Below, piece after piece: positions 1 through 6,243 of a stretch of DNA of 11,347 nt. Under the pieces are notes generated by a model. It was not told where the DNA came from. It saw nothing but the letters and a program-made list of their open reading frames with translations, and did not search any database. Source of the stretch: DASUMP01 sp036277635 (GTDB lineage Bacteria > Actinomycetota > Acidimicrobiia > IMCC26256 > PALSA-610). The DNA lies in assembly GCA_036277635.1 (NCBI GenBank), contig DASUMP010000179.1, forward strand, positions 1 to 11,347, written 5' to 3'. A program made the translations under genes and the position numbers. Positions within the stretch are counted from its first letter, which is position 1, and each line of letters opens with the position of its first letter.

Positions 1-2564
1 GCGGCTTGCAGCACGACGACGGCGGCGAGCGCGGCCCACAGCTTGCCGTTGCGCAACGTGTCCCTCGTGAACACGCTCGCGGTCTCGCTGCGCGCGCACA
101 GCGCGTTGAAGACCTGGAACAACACGAAGGTGGTGAACGCCATCGCGAGCGCGTGGTCTTCGGAGCCGCTCTCGATCCCGAAGGCGAGCACACCGAGGGT
201 GCCGGCGGCCATGACCGCGCCCGTGGCGCCCATCCGCGCGAGACGGCGACCGGTGAGGATCGCCGCGCCGCGCGCACGCGGCGCGCGGTCCATGGTGCCG
301 GCGCCCGGCGGGTCGACCCCGAGCGCCATCGCCGGAGGCCCGTCCATGATGATGTTGACCCACAGCACCTGCAGCGCGGTGAACGGCACGGGCAACCCGG
401 CGATCTGCGCGCCGATGAGGCTGAGGATCGCGCCGATGTTCGTGGAGAGCTGGAAGCGCACGAACTTCACGATGTTGTCGTAGATGGACCGGCCGGCCTC
501 GACCGCGCGCACGATGGTGGCGAAGTTGTCGTCGGTGAGCACCATGGCGGCCGCTTCCTTCGACACCTCTGTGCCGGTGATCCCCATCGCCACGCCGATG
601 TCGGCGGTCTTGAGCGCGGGCGCGTCGTTGACCCCGTCACCGGTCATCGCGACGACGTGGCCGTTGGCTCGTAGCGCCTCGACCAGCCGGACCTTGTGCT
701 CGGGCGCCACGCGCGCGAACACCGCGGTGTCCTCGACCACCGCCGCGAGCGCGGCGTCGTCGAGGCGGTCGAGGTCGGCGCCGGTGAGCGTCGCGCCGCG
801 CAACCCGAGCTGGCCGGCGATCGCGGTCGCGGTCGCAGCGTGGTCGCCGGTGATCATCTTGACCGCGATGCCGGCACGCCGGCAGTGGGCGATCGCGTCG
901 CGCGCTTCGGGACGGGGAGGGTCGAGCAGGCCGACGAGCCCGACGAACGTCAGGTCGAGGGCGAGCGCAGCGAGGTCGTCATCGGTCGTCGGCTCTTCGA
1001 GCACATGCGGTGGGAGTCGTCGTCCCGCGACGGCAAGGACGCGCAGTCCTTGCATCGCGAGCGCGTCGATCTGCTGTTCGATGTCGCGGCGCTGCTCGTC
1101 GTCGAGGGGGACGGTGTCGGACGAGCCGACGACGGTCGTGCAGCGCGCGAGCAGCACGTCGGCGCCGCCCTTCACGGCCACGACGATGCCGTCGGCCTCG
1201 CGATGGAACGTGGCCATGAACTTGCGGGCGGAGTCGAACGGCATCTCCGCGACCCGCGGCCACTCGCGCTCCACGCCGGCGCGATCGAGCCCAGCCTTCG
1301 CAGCCAAGGTGACGAGTGCGGCTTCGGTGGGGTCACCCACCACGGCACCGTCGACCACGCGACTGTCGTTGCAGACCAGTCCGAGGCGCGCAAGCGCGGC
1401 GATCGCTGTCGGGGCTCGCTCGCCGCGGGAGTCGATGATCTCGCCCCCGGTGCTGTACCCCTCGCCCGTCACCCGGTAGGCAGCTCCCGCGGTGACGACG
1501 GTGCGGGCGGTCATCTGGTTGACGGTGAGCGTGCCGGTCTTGTCGGAGCAGATGACCGTGGTCGACCCCAGCGTCTCGACCGACGCGAGACGCTTGACGA
1601 TCGCGCCGCGCTTGGCCATCTGGTGCACCCCGACCGCGAGGGTGACCGTGACCACGGCGGGAAGTCCTTCGGGGATCGCGGCGACGGCCAACGCCACCGC
1701 TGCGAGCACGGTGTCGGCGAGCGACTCGCCGCGCGCGAGACCGAGGACGAAGAACACCGCGACCGCGGCGGCGCCCACTGCCGCCAGACGCTTGCCGAGC
1801 ACCGCGAGCTGCTCCTGCAGCGGCGTCGGACCCGAGCGCGCGGCTTGGAGCAAGCCGGCGAGCGCGCCCATCTCGGTCGCCATCCCCGTCGCGGTGACGA
1901 GCAGCTCGGCGCGGCCGCGCGTCACGACGGTGTTCATGTGCGCCATCGACGAGCGCTCCGCCAACGGTGCTCCCGGCGACACCGCGTCGACCGACTTCGT
2001 CACCGGCGTGGACTCGCCTGTCAGCGCCGACTCGTCGATCTCGAGGGAGGCCGCCACCACGATCCGACCGTCGGCGGGCACACGATCACCCGCCTCGACG
2101 AGCACCACGTCGCCGGGGACGAGGTCGTCGGCCGCCACCTCGGTGACCGCGCCGCTGCGCCGGACCTTGGCCGTGGCCACGAGCATCCGCCGCAGCGCGG
2201 TCAGGCTGCGCTCGGCGCGGTGCTCCTGCACGAAGCCGAGCACCGCGTTGGCGACGAGCACGACGCCGATCACGACGGTGTCCTTGAGGTCGCCGACGAG
2301 TCCCGCCAGGACCGCGGCGCCCATGAGCACGACGATCAGCAGGTTGCGGAACTGGTCGAGGAAGACGCGCCACGGCGAGCGGTGCGGTGGTTCGGCGAGC
2401 CGGTTCGGGCCGACCTCGGTGAGCCGTTCCGCGGCGGCGCGCGCGTCGAGGCCGGTCGAGGGATCGACGCGCAGCTCCCGGGCGACGGCGTCGCCGTCGG
2501 CGGCCCACGGGGGCGGGTCGACGACGCGCGGGGCGTCGGCGGCAGCGGTGGTGGTGGCGGTCAA
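1..2564 (-). CDS. PMR1/SPCA-type Ca2+/Mn2+-transporting P-type ATPase, C-terminus cut off
   Basis: This is a P2A-type ATPase predicted to pump Ca2+ and/or Mn2+ across the cytoplasmic membrane using ATP. The frame is open from a TTG at 2564 to the window edge (854 codons), so only the last few dozen residues are missing. Seen in order: M1-M2 hydrophobic segments (about 75-113), TGES at 182-185 (actuator), PEGLP in M4 at 298-302, the phosphorylated Asp341 in DKTGT, TGDGVND at 641-647 (hinge), M5, and M6 with VNIIMDGPPA. Asn737 and Asp741 match the M6 ion ligands of SPCA pumps. In M5 the position of SERCA Glu771 is Ala712, so site I appears lost, as in SPCA. The TTG start is supported by GGAGG six bases upstream and by the lack of a better start. 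The gene has its own promoter and a leader resembling a Mn2+ riboswitch, which favours a Mn2+ export role. Family is certain; ion preference is inferred. Confidence 0.95.
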   Translation of the reverse strand, partial: MTATTTAAADAPRVVDPPPWAADGDAVARELRVDPSTGLDARAAAERLTEVGPNRLAEPPHRSPWRVFLDQFRNLLIVVLMGAAVLAGLVGDLKDTVVIGVVLVANAVLGFVQEHRAERSLTALRRMLVATAKVRRSGAVTEVAADDLVPGDVVLVEAGDRVPADGRIVVAASLEIDESALTGESTPVTKSVDAVSPGAPLAERSSMAHMNTVVTRGRAELLVTATGMATEMGALAGLLQAARSGPTPLQEQLAVLGKRLAAVGAAAVAVFFVLGLARGESLADTVLAAVALAVAAIPEGLPAVVTVTLAVGVHQMAKRGAIVKRLASVETLGSTTVICSDKTGTLTVNQMTARTVVTAGAAYRVTGEGYSTGGEIIDSRGERAPTAIAALARLGLVCNDSRVVDGAVVGDPTEAALVTLAAKAGLDRAGVEREWPRVAEMPFDSARKFMATFHREADGIVVAVKGGADVLLARCTTVVGSSDTVPLDDEQRRDIEQQIDALAMQGLRVLAVAGRRLPPHVLEEPTTDDDLAALALDLTFVGLVGLLDPPRPEARDAIAHCRRAGIAVKMITGDHAATATAIAGQLGLRGATLTGADLDRLDDAALAAVVEDTAVFARVAPEHKVRLVEALRANGHVVAMTGDGVNDAPALKTADIGVAMGITGTEVSKEAAAMVLTDDNFATIVRAVEAGRSIYDNIVKFVRFQLSTNIGAILSLIGAQIAGLPVPFTALQVLWVNIIMDGPPAMALGVDPPGAGTMDRAPRARGAAILTGRRLARMGATGAVMAAGTLGVLAFGIESGSEDHALAMAFTTFVLFQVFNALCARSETASVFTRDTLRNGKLWAALAAVVVLQA

Positions 2565-2575
2565 CCTTCCCCTCC
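2565..2575 (-). promoter_or_regulatory. Ribosome binding site of the ATPase, complementary to the riboswitch 3' end
   Basis: On the minus strand the eleven bases before the TTG start read GGAGGGGAAGG, with the GGAGG core six bases from the start. This decides the TTG start. The segment is complementary to bases 2604-2594 (CCTTCACCTCC) at 10 of 11 positions, so it can be sequestered. Confidence 0.75.
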
Positions 2576-2593
2576 AAGGGTCTGTCGGTGGAT

Positions 2594-2680
2594 GGAGGTG
2601 AAGGTCTCTCCCGCCTCGCGGCCGGCGTGGCCGGGCTGTCGCCGGAATGACGACCACGCCGCGCAGGGATACTCCCCTTC
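2594..2680 (-). promoter_or_regulatory. Candidate yybP-ykoY (Mn2+) riboswitch with anti-Shine-Dalgarno strand
   Basis: On the minus strand the 5' end reads GAAGGGGAGTA (2680-2670) and the 3' end GAGACCTTC (2608-2600). These match, from memory, the conserved ends of the yybP-ykoY aptamer (GGGGAGUA on one side, AGACCUU on the other). P1 would be GAAGG 2680-2676 with CCTTC 2604-2600. An inner helix is TCCC 2669-2666 with GGGA 2612-2609. A long arm is GGCGTGG 2660-2654 with CCACGCC 2630-2624, capped by TCGTC 2653-2649 with GGCGA 2643-2639. A short hairpin is CCGC 2621-2618 with GCGG 2614-2611. Known members bind Mn2+ and control Mn exporters, including P-type ATPases, which fits the downstream gene. 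No covariance search was possible. Confidence 0.75.
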
Positions 2681-2694
2681 GATTTCTACGATGC

Positions 2695-2724
2695 AGAATA
2701 AGCGAAATCAGATTCGTATGTCAA
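2695..2724 (-). promoter_or_regulatory. Promoter of the ATPase gene
   Basis: On the minus strand a perfect -35 TTGACA (2724-2719) is followed after 18 bases by TATTCT (2700-2695). Transcription would begin near 2688, just before the riboswitch 5' end at 2680. That leaves a leader of about 124 nt. The promoter begins only 12 bp after the sbtA stop codon, so the ATPase need not depend on sbtA transcription. Confidence 0.7.
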
Positions 2725-2736
2725 ACGGTGGCGGAC

Positions 2737-3711
2737 TCACGTCCCGAGCGCCTGGGCGGCCCAGAGCAGCAGCGGGATCCCCACGAGGAGGTTGAACGGG
2801 AAGGTCACGCCCAGGGCGGCCGTCATCGACAGGGCGGGATTGGCGGCGGGCAGGGCGATCGAGACGGCAGCCGGCGCCGCGATGTACGACGCGCTGGCCG
2901 CCATCACCGCGAGCACCGCGATCCCGCCGGTGCTGAGACCAGCCGCCGTGCCCGCGACGAGACCGAGGGCGCCCAGGACGATCGGCATCGCGATCGCGTA
3001 GCCGAACAGGAACGCGCCGAACTTCCGGACGTCGCTCAACCGGGCACCCGTCGCCGCGCCGAGGTCGAGCAAGTAGAGCGCGAGCAGTCCGGGGAACAGG
3101 CCGACGAAGAGCGGCGCCGCGTCGTCGAGGGCAGCGGGTGAGGCGACGGCGCCGATCACGATCCCGCCCGCCAGCAACAGCACGCTCTTGCCGGTCAGCG
3201 CTTCGGTGAGCGCGGGGCCCAGGCGACCGCCCGTGTGGCGGTGGGCGAGCAGGATCGCGACCGCGATGCCCGGCACCTCGAGGATCGCGACGAGCGCCGG
3301 CAGGTACGCCTCCGAGGTCAAGCCCGCGACGTCGACGGCGACGATCGCTGCGGTGAAGGTCACGATCGACACCGAGCCGTAGTGGGCCGCGAGCGCGGCG
3401 GCATCGGGGACCGCGATCCGACCCAGTCGCCGAGCGGCGGCGAACGCGAGGACGGGCGCGGTGACGCCGAGCGCGAGCGTCGCGATCGCGGGCGCGACGA
3501 GCTCGCCGGGCGACGAGGCGCGGATCGCCTCGCCTCCCTTCAACCCGATGGCCAGCAGCAGGTACATCGACAGGCCGCCCGTGATCGCGTCCGGGAGGCG
3601 GAGGCTGGCGCCGCGCGCGCCGGCCACCATGCCGAGGGCGAAGGCGAGCACACCGGGCGCGGTCAGGTTCGAGATCGCGACGTCGAGGACCACTCGCGAA
3701 GCCAAACACAC
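2737..3711 (-). CDS. sbtA: Sodium-dependent bicarbonate transporter family permease (SbtA)
   Basis: This is a 324-residue integral membrane protein with about ten hydrophobic segments, matching the usual length of SbtA. Characteristic stretches are GLKGGEAIR (56-64), AAHYGSVSIVTF (108-119), LEVPG (144-148), SASYIAAPAA (273-282) and GVTFPFN (301-307). In cyanobacteria SbtA imports HCO3- with Na+ as part of the carbon-concentrating mechanism. Non-photosynthetic bacteria also carry homologues, where the role is less clear. The PII-like partner SbtB often found beside it is absent here. The start is uncertain: the GTG at 3711 has no clear ribosome binding site, and a GTG at 3693 is an alternative. 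A TATATT -10-like element lies at 3748-3743, which would give a leader of about 25 nt. Family identification is strong; substrate is inferred from the family. Confidence 0.88.
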   Translation of the reverse strand: MCLASRVVLDVAISNLTAPGVLAFALGMVAGARGASLRLPDAITGGLSMYLLLAIGLKGGEAIRASSPGELVAPAIATLALGVTAPVLAFAAARRLGRIAVPDAAALAAHYGSVSIVTFTAAIVAVDVAGLTSEAYLPALVAILEVPGIAVAILLAHRHTGGRLGPALTEALTGKSVLLLAGGIVIGAVASPAALDDAAPLFVGLFPGLLALYLLDLGAATGARLSDVRKFGAFLFGYAIAMPIVLGALGLVAGTAAGLSTGGIAVLAVMAASASYIAAPAAVSIALPAANPALSMTAALGVTFPFNLLVGIPLLLWAAQALGT

Positions 3712-3742
3712 GAAAACATGTTCGTCAATCGACCCGGGTGGA

Positions 3743-3748
3743 AATATA
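3743..3748 (-). promoter_or_regulatory. Possible -10 element for sbtA
   Basis: TATATT on the minus strand is the only AT-rich hexamer upstream of sbtA and lies about 32 bp before its GTG. No good -35 hexamer is seen 16-18 bp upstream, so support is modest. Confidence 0.35.
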
Positions 3749-3754
3749 CGGGCC

Positions 3755-3783
3755 TTGTCTCACGAAATGAACTTCGGTAGAGT
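3755..3783 (+). promoter_or_regulatory. Promoter of the zinc-ribbon gene
   Basis: TTGTCT (3755-3760) and TAGAGT (3778-3783) are separated by 17 bp, each matching the housekeeping consensus at 4 of 6 positions. The predicted start of transcription near 3790 leaves about 33 nt before the GTG at 3823. It lies back-to-back with the putative sbtA promoter. Confidence 0.5.
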
Positions 3784-3822
3784 TGGGTCGTACCGACGAG
3801 ACGAGCCGGGACGGAGCGCCCC

Positions 3823-4077
3823 GTGAAGTGTCCGACCGACAACACGACCCTGCAGATCGCCGAACGCCACGGCATCGAGATCGACTACTGCCCGGACTGC
3901 CGCGGCGTGTGGCTCGATCGCGGCGAGCTGGACAAGATCATCGAGCGCGCGGGCGATGGGCCCGCTCCGACGAAGTCGTTCCGTCGCGGGGATGACGATG
4001 ACGACGACGACCGCCACGTGCGCACCGGGAAGAAGAAGCGGTCGTCGTTCCTCGGCGAGATCTTCGACTTCGGATGA
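3823..4077 (+). CDS. Small TFIIB-type zinc-ribbon protein
   Basis: This is an 84-residue protein with the zf-TFIIB domain pattern: Cys3 near the N-terminus, then YCPDCRGVWLDRGELDKII (22-40) carrying Cys23 and Cys26. The position where many members have the second N-terminal Cys is Asp6 (CPTD), so the metal site may have a Cys3-Asp ligand set. After the ribbon comes a run of seven Asp (57-63), a KKKR patch (70-73) and a C-terminal FLGEIFDFG, which I recall as a recurring tail in this family. The function of these proteins is not established; nucleic-acid or protein binding is usually assumed. The GTG start is supported by GGAG at 3813-3816, six bases upstream. A winged-helix gene follows 58 bp downstream on the same strand. 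Confidence 0.85.
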   Translation: MKCPTDNTTLQIAERHGIEIDYCPDCRGVWLDRGELDKIIERAGDGPAPTKSFRRGDDDDDDDRHVRTGKKKRSSFLGEIFDFG

Positions 4078-4135
4078 TCCTGCGACCGGCGTGACATCAT
4101 TCGTGAGTCCGTCGACGTTCGATGGGGTGGACCGG

Positions 4136-4465
4136 ATGGTCGGCAAGCAGCAAGCGACGTCCGCAGGCGGATGGACCTTTCTCACGAACCACGCGCACGT
4201 GCTCGTGTGCATGGCCGAAGACCCCGACATCCGCGGCCGCGACATCGCGACCCGCGTCGGCATCACCGAGCGCGCCGCGCAGGCGATCGTCGCCGACCTC
4301 GCGTCGGAGGGTTACGTCACTCGCACCAAGGTCGGTCGCCGCAACCACTACGCCGTGAACCCCGACGCGCCGCTGCGCCACCCGCTGGAGCACGACCACA
4401 CCATCGGCGAGCTCCTCGTGACCCTCGGTCGGCTCAAGCCCCGTCGCTCTCGACGCGCCGGCTGA
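4136..4465 (+). CDS. Winged helix-turn-helix transcriptional regulator, 109 aa
   Basis: This is a small single-domain DNA-binding protein. WTFLTNHAHVLVCMAEDP (13-30) forms the first helices, RDIATRVGITERAAQAIVADL (35-55) is the helix-turn-helix, and YVTRTKVGRRNHYAVNP (60-76) looks like the wing. The C-terminal part HPLEHDHTIGELLVTL (82-97) may be a dimer helix. It resembles the stand-alone MarR/ArsR-like regulators common in actinobacteria that carry no effector domain. The ATG at 4136 is preferred because GGGTGG lies five bases upstream. In-frame GTG codons at 4091, 4103 and 4127 are possible alternatives. It lies 58 bp after the zinc-ribbon gene and could share its transcript. The target and signal are unknown. 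Confidence 0.8.
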   Translation: MVGKQQATSAGGWTFLTNHAHVLVCMAEDPDIRGRDIATRVGITERAAQAIVADLASEGYVTRTKVGRRNHYAVNPDAPLRHPLEHDHTIGELLVTLGRLKPRRSRRAG

Positions 4466-4591
4466 ACGCGTCGGCCGCGATCGGTTCGGCCCTCCACAAC
4501 GAGGCAGCGGTAGTCGCGGAAGATCGCGTCGCGAACGGTTGATTCCCACGCAGACACTCGTCGCGCCGTCGGCGATCAACGATCCTGTCGG

Positions 4592-4618
4592 GGCCCGGCC
4601 GGACGGGCCGGCCGGGCC
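4592..4618. terminator. Strong GC hairpin between convergent genes
   Basis: An 11-bp perfect stem pairs 4592-4602 with 4608-4618 around a 5-nt loop. It sits between the plus-strand regulator (ending 4465) and the minus-strand YceI gene (ending 4633), as a bidirectional terminator would. Neither strand has a U-tract after the stem, so it may stall polymerase or protect RNA ends rather than terminate classically. The rest of 4466-4632 shows nothing I recognise. Confidence 0.5.
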
Positions 4619-4632
4619 AGACGAACAGACGA

Positions 4633-5199
4633 TCAGGCGGCGTCGGGGGTGCGGATGGCCGAGATCTCGAACTCGAGCGCGACCTTCTCGCTGACCAGCA
4701 CGCCGCCGGCGTCGAGGGCGGCGTTCCAGCTCACGCCCCACTCCTTGCGGTTGACGGTCGTCGTGCCTTCGAAGCCGACCCGCTGGTTGCCGTAGGGGTC
4801 GACGGCCGTGCCGGTGAACGCGAAGTCGATGGCGACGGGCTTGGTGACGCCCTTGATGGTGAGGTCGCCGGTGACGCGGTAGCTCTGCGCGTCGAGCGCC
4901 TCGATTGCGGTCGAGCTGAACCGGATCTCCGGGTGGTGCTCCATGTCGAAGAAGTCGTTGGAGCGCAGGTGGGCGTCGCGGTCGGCGTTGCGGCTGTCGA
5001 TGCTCGCCGCCTGGATCGTGAGCTCGACGCTCGACGCCGCCGGGTCGTCGGCGTCGAAGTATCCGGCGCCGGCGAAGTCGTTGAACGAGCCGCGGACCTT
5101 GGTGACCATGGCGTGGCGGGCGACGAAGCCGATCCGGCTGTGGGTCGGGTCGATCGTGTAGCTGCCGGTCAGGGTCGTGGGGGTGGTGACGGTGGTCAT
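4633..5199 (-). CDS. YceI-family (polyisoprenoid-binding-like) protein
   Basis: This 188-residue protein shows the hallmark YceI stretches: YTIDPTHSRIGFVARH (14-29), RDAHLRSNDFFDMEHHPEIRF (74-94), GDLTIKGVTKPV (111-122) and NRKEWGVSWN (150-159). The family has a lipocalin-like barrel that binds isoprenoid or similar lipids. Some members are periplasmic and induced by alkaline or oxidative stress. No signal peptide is present here, so a cytoplasmic location is likely. The ATG at 5199 is chosen because AGGAG lies just upstream (5210-5206); the frame stays open further upstream but runs through the intergenic operator. It is divergent from a MarR-family gene and shares a 70-bp control region with it, so control by that MarR protein is likely. 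Confidence 0.93.
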   Translation of the reverse strand: MTTVTTPTTLTGSYTIDPTHSRIGFVARHAMVTKVRGSFNDFAGAGYFDADDPAASSVELTIQAASIDSRNADRDAHLRSNDFFDMEHHPEIRFSSTAIEALDAQSYRVTGDLTIKGVTKPVAIDFAFTGTAVDPYGNQRVGFEGTTTVNRKEWGVSWNAALDAGGVLVSEKVALEFEISAIRTPDAA

Positions 5200-5229
5200 C
5201 GGGAGCTCCTCGTGGAAGTGGTTGACGTG

Positions 5230-5258
5230 TCTACCAACATAGTAGATATGTCCACTAT
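5230..5258. promoter_or_regulatory. Likely MarR operator between yceI-like gene and marR-like gene
   Basis: A 20-bp imperfect palindrome has half-sites ATAGTAGATA (5239-5248) and TGTCCACTAT (5249-5258), matching at 8 of 10 positions. A third related half-site, TCTACCA (5230-5236), precedes it. The half-sites begin at 5230, 5240 and 5251, about one helical turn apart. The site lies between the divergent genes, where MarR proteins usually bind and autoregulate. A TTGACG at 5222-5227 could be a plus-strand -35. Confidence 0.6.
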
Positions 5259-5269
5259 TCCGGAGTACG

Positions 5270-5749
5270 ATGATTTTCATGACCGACGTGCGATGGCTGA
5301 CCGAGCGCGAGGCGCGAGCGTGGAGAGGGCTGCAGTTCATGCAGATGCGGCTCGAGGCCGAGCTGGCTCGCCAGCTCGCGACGGAGTCCGGACTCTCGTA
5401 TCCCGACTATCTCGTGCTCGTGGCGCTCACCGACCAGCCCGACGGACGCTTGCGACCGTTCGAGCTCGGCGACCTGCTCGGGTGGGAGAAGAGCCGCCTC
5501 TCGCACCACGTGGCGCGCATGACCGATCGGGGCCTGGTGAAGAAGGAGAGGTGCACGTCCGACCGGCGTGGCGCCTTCGTCGCCGTGACGGCCAAGGGCC
5601 GGCGGGAGATCGAGGCCGCTGCTCCCGGCCATGTCCGCGCTGTGCGCGAGCTCTTCATCGACCGCCTCGCGCCCGAGGCGCTCGACGTGATCGCCGACTC
5701 CGCCGAGAAGGTGCTGGCCGAGATGGAAGACGACCGACTGCGTTCGTGA
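5270..5749 (+). CDS. MarR-family transcriptional regulator
   Basis: This 159-residue protein has the MarR layout: an N-terminal helix (11-40), DYLVLVAL (46-53), a winged helix-turn-helix (about 63-112) with recognition helix WEKSRLSHHVARM (72-84), wing TSDRRGAFVAVT (96-107), and C-terminal dimer helices to 155. Family members bind palindromic DNA as dimers and release it on binding small ligands or on oxidation. The single cysteine (Cys95) lies before the wing, not in the N-terminal helix used by OhrR-type peroxide sensors, so redox sensing of that kind is not indicated. The ATG at 5270 has GGAG at 5262-5265; the ATG at 5279 is an alternative with no good site. It probably represses itself and the divergent YceI gene. 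Confidence 0.92.
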   Translation: MIFMTDVRWLTEREARAWRGLQFMQMRLEAELARQLATESGLSYPDYLVLVALTDQPDGRLRPFELGDLLGWEKSRLSHHVARMTDRGLVKKERCTSDRRGAFVAVTAKGRREIEAAAPGHVRAVRELFIDRLAPEALDVIADSAEKVLAEMEDDRLRS

Positions 5750-5775
5750 CCGCCGACCCTCGGCCGAATCGGTGC

Positions 5776-6243
5776 CTATGGGCGCGGTTCGAGGACGACG
5801 ACGGGGGTCTCGGTCGAGCGGCGGGCGGCGTAGGCGTCGAGGCCCTCATCGGTCTCGGCCCAGCGTCGCCACAGCCGATCGTGCTCCTCGCCCACCGCGC
5901 GTCGCGCACGCACCGGGCGCGGCTCCTCGCGCGCCAGTCGTACGACGGCGTCCGGGTGTGCTTCGAGGTTGAGCCACCACGCCGGTGACCCTTCGTCCCA
6001 ACCGTTCATCGCGAGCGTCACGAGGTTGGGTCCGTCCTCGAGGTAACCGAGGATCACGCTGCGTTCTTGCCCCGACTTGCGGCCGATGGTGGTGAGGCGC
6101 ATCGCGCCCCAGCCGCGCTTGTTCTCGGTGGTCCAGAGGAAGCGGCCGCCGCTCAGCCGGTAGAGCGCGCGGTGCACGCGCCACGCGAGGTGGATGAACC
6201 ACGAGGGCGGCAGGCGCTTCGGTTCGTGCTCTGACGTGTTCAT
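5776..6243 (-). CDS. Deazaflavin (F420)-dependent Ddn-type nitroreductase/quinone reductase family protein
   Basis: This 155-residue protein matches the Ddn-like family. MRLTTIGRKSGQERSVILGY (48-67) is the typical cofactor-phosphate-binding segment. NGWDEGSPAWWLNLEAHP (80-97) and the C-terminal TPVVVLEP (146-153) are also diagnostic. Mycobacterial relatives use F420H2 to reduce quinones and nitroimidazoles such as pretomanid. The natural substrate here is unknown. The start ATG overlaps the stop of the upstream flavoprotein gene (TGATG), with AGGAG eight bases ahead; a GTG three bases earlier is equally possible. It is the last gene of a four-gene operon and converges on the marR-like gene across a 26-bp gap. 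Its presence implies the host makes F420. Confidence 0.88.
   Translation of the reverse strand: MNTSEHEPKRLPPSWFIHLAWRVHRALYRLSGGRFLWTTENKRGWGAMRLTTIGRKSGQERSVILGYLEDGPNLVTLAMNGWDEGSPAWWLNLEAHPDAVVRLAREEPRPVRARRAVGEEHDRLWRRWAETDEGLDAYAARRSTETPVVVLEPRP

Noticed and set aside
696..2795. 699-codon open frame on the plus strand
   Set aside because: It is antisense to the P-type ATPase, whose minus frame contains all the expected catalytic motifs. The plus product is Arg/His/Asp-rich with no domain, as expected of a shadow frame in GC-rich DNA.
4592..4618. Canonical intrinsic terminator
   Set aside because: The stem is strong but no U-tract follows on either strand; kept only as a hairpin of likely terminator-like role.
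5200..5340. N-terminal extension of the YceI protein to 235 residues
   Set aside because: The added part translates the intergenic operator and overlaps the divergent MarR gene; the ATG at 5199 has a good ribosome binding site.
4933..5988. 351-codon plus-strand frame across yceI, marR and ddn
   Set aside because: It crosses three genes with clear families in other frames and passes through the operator region.
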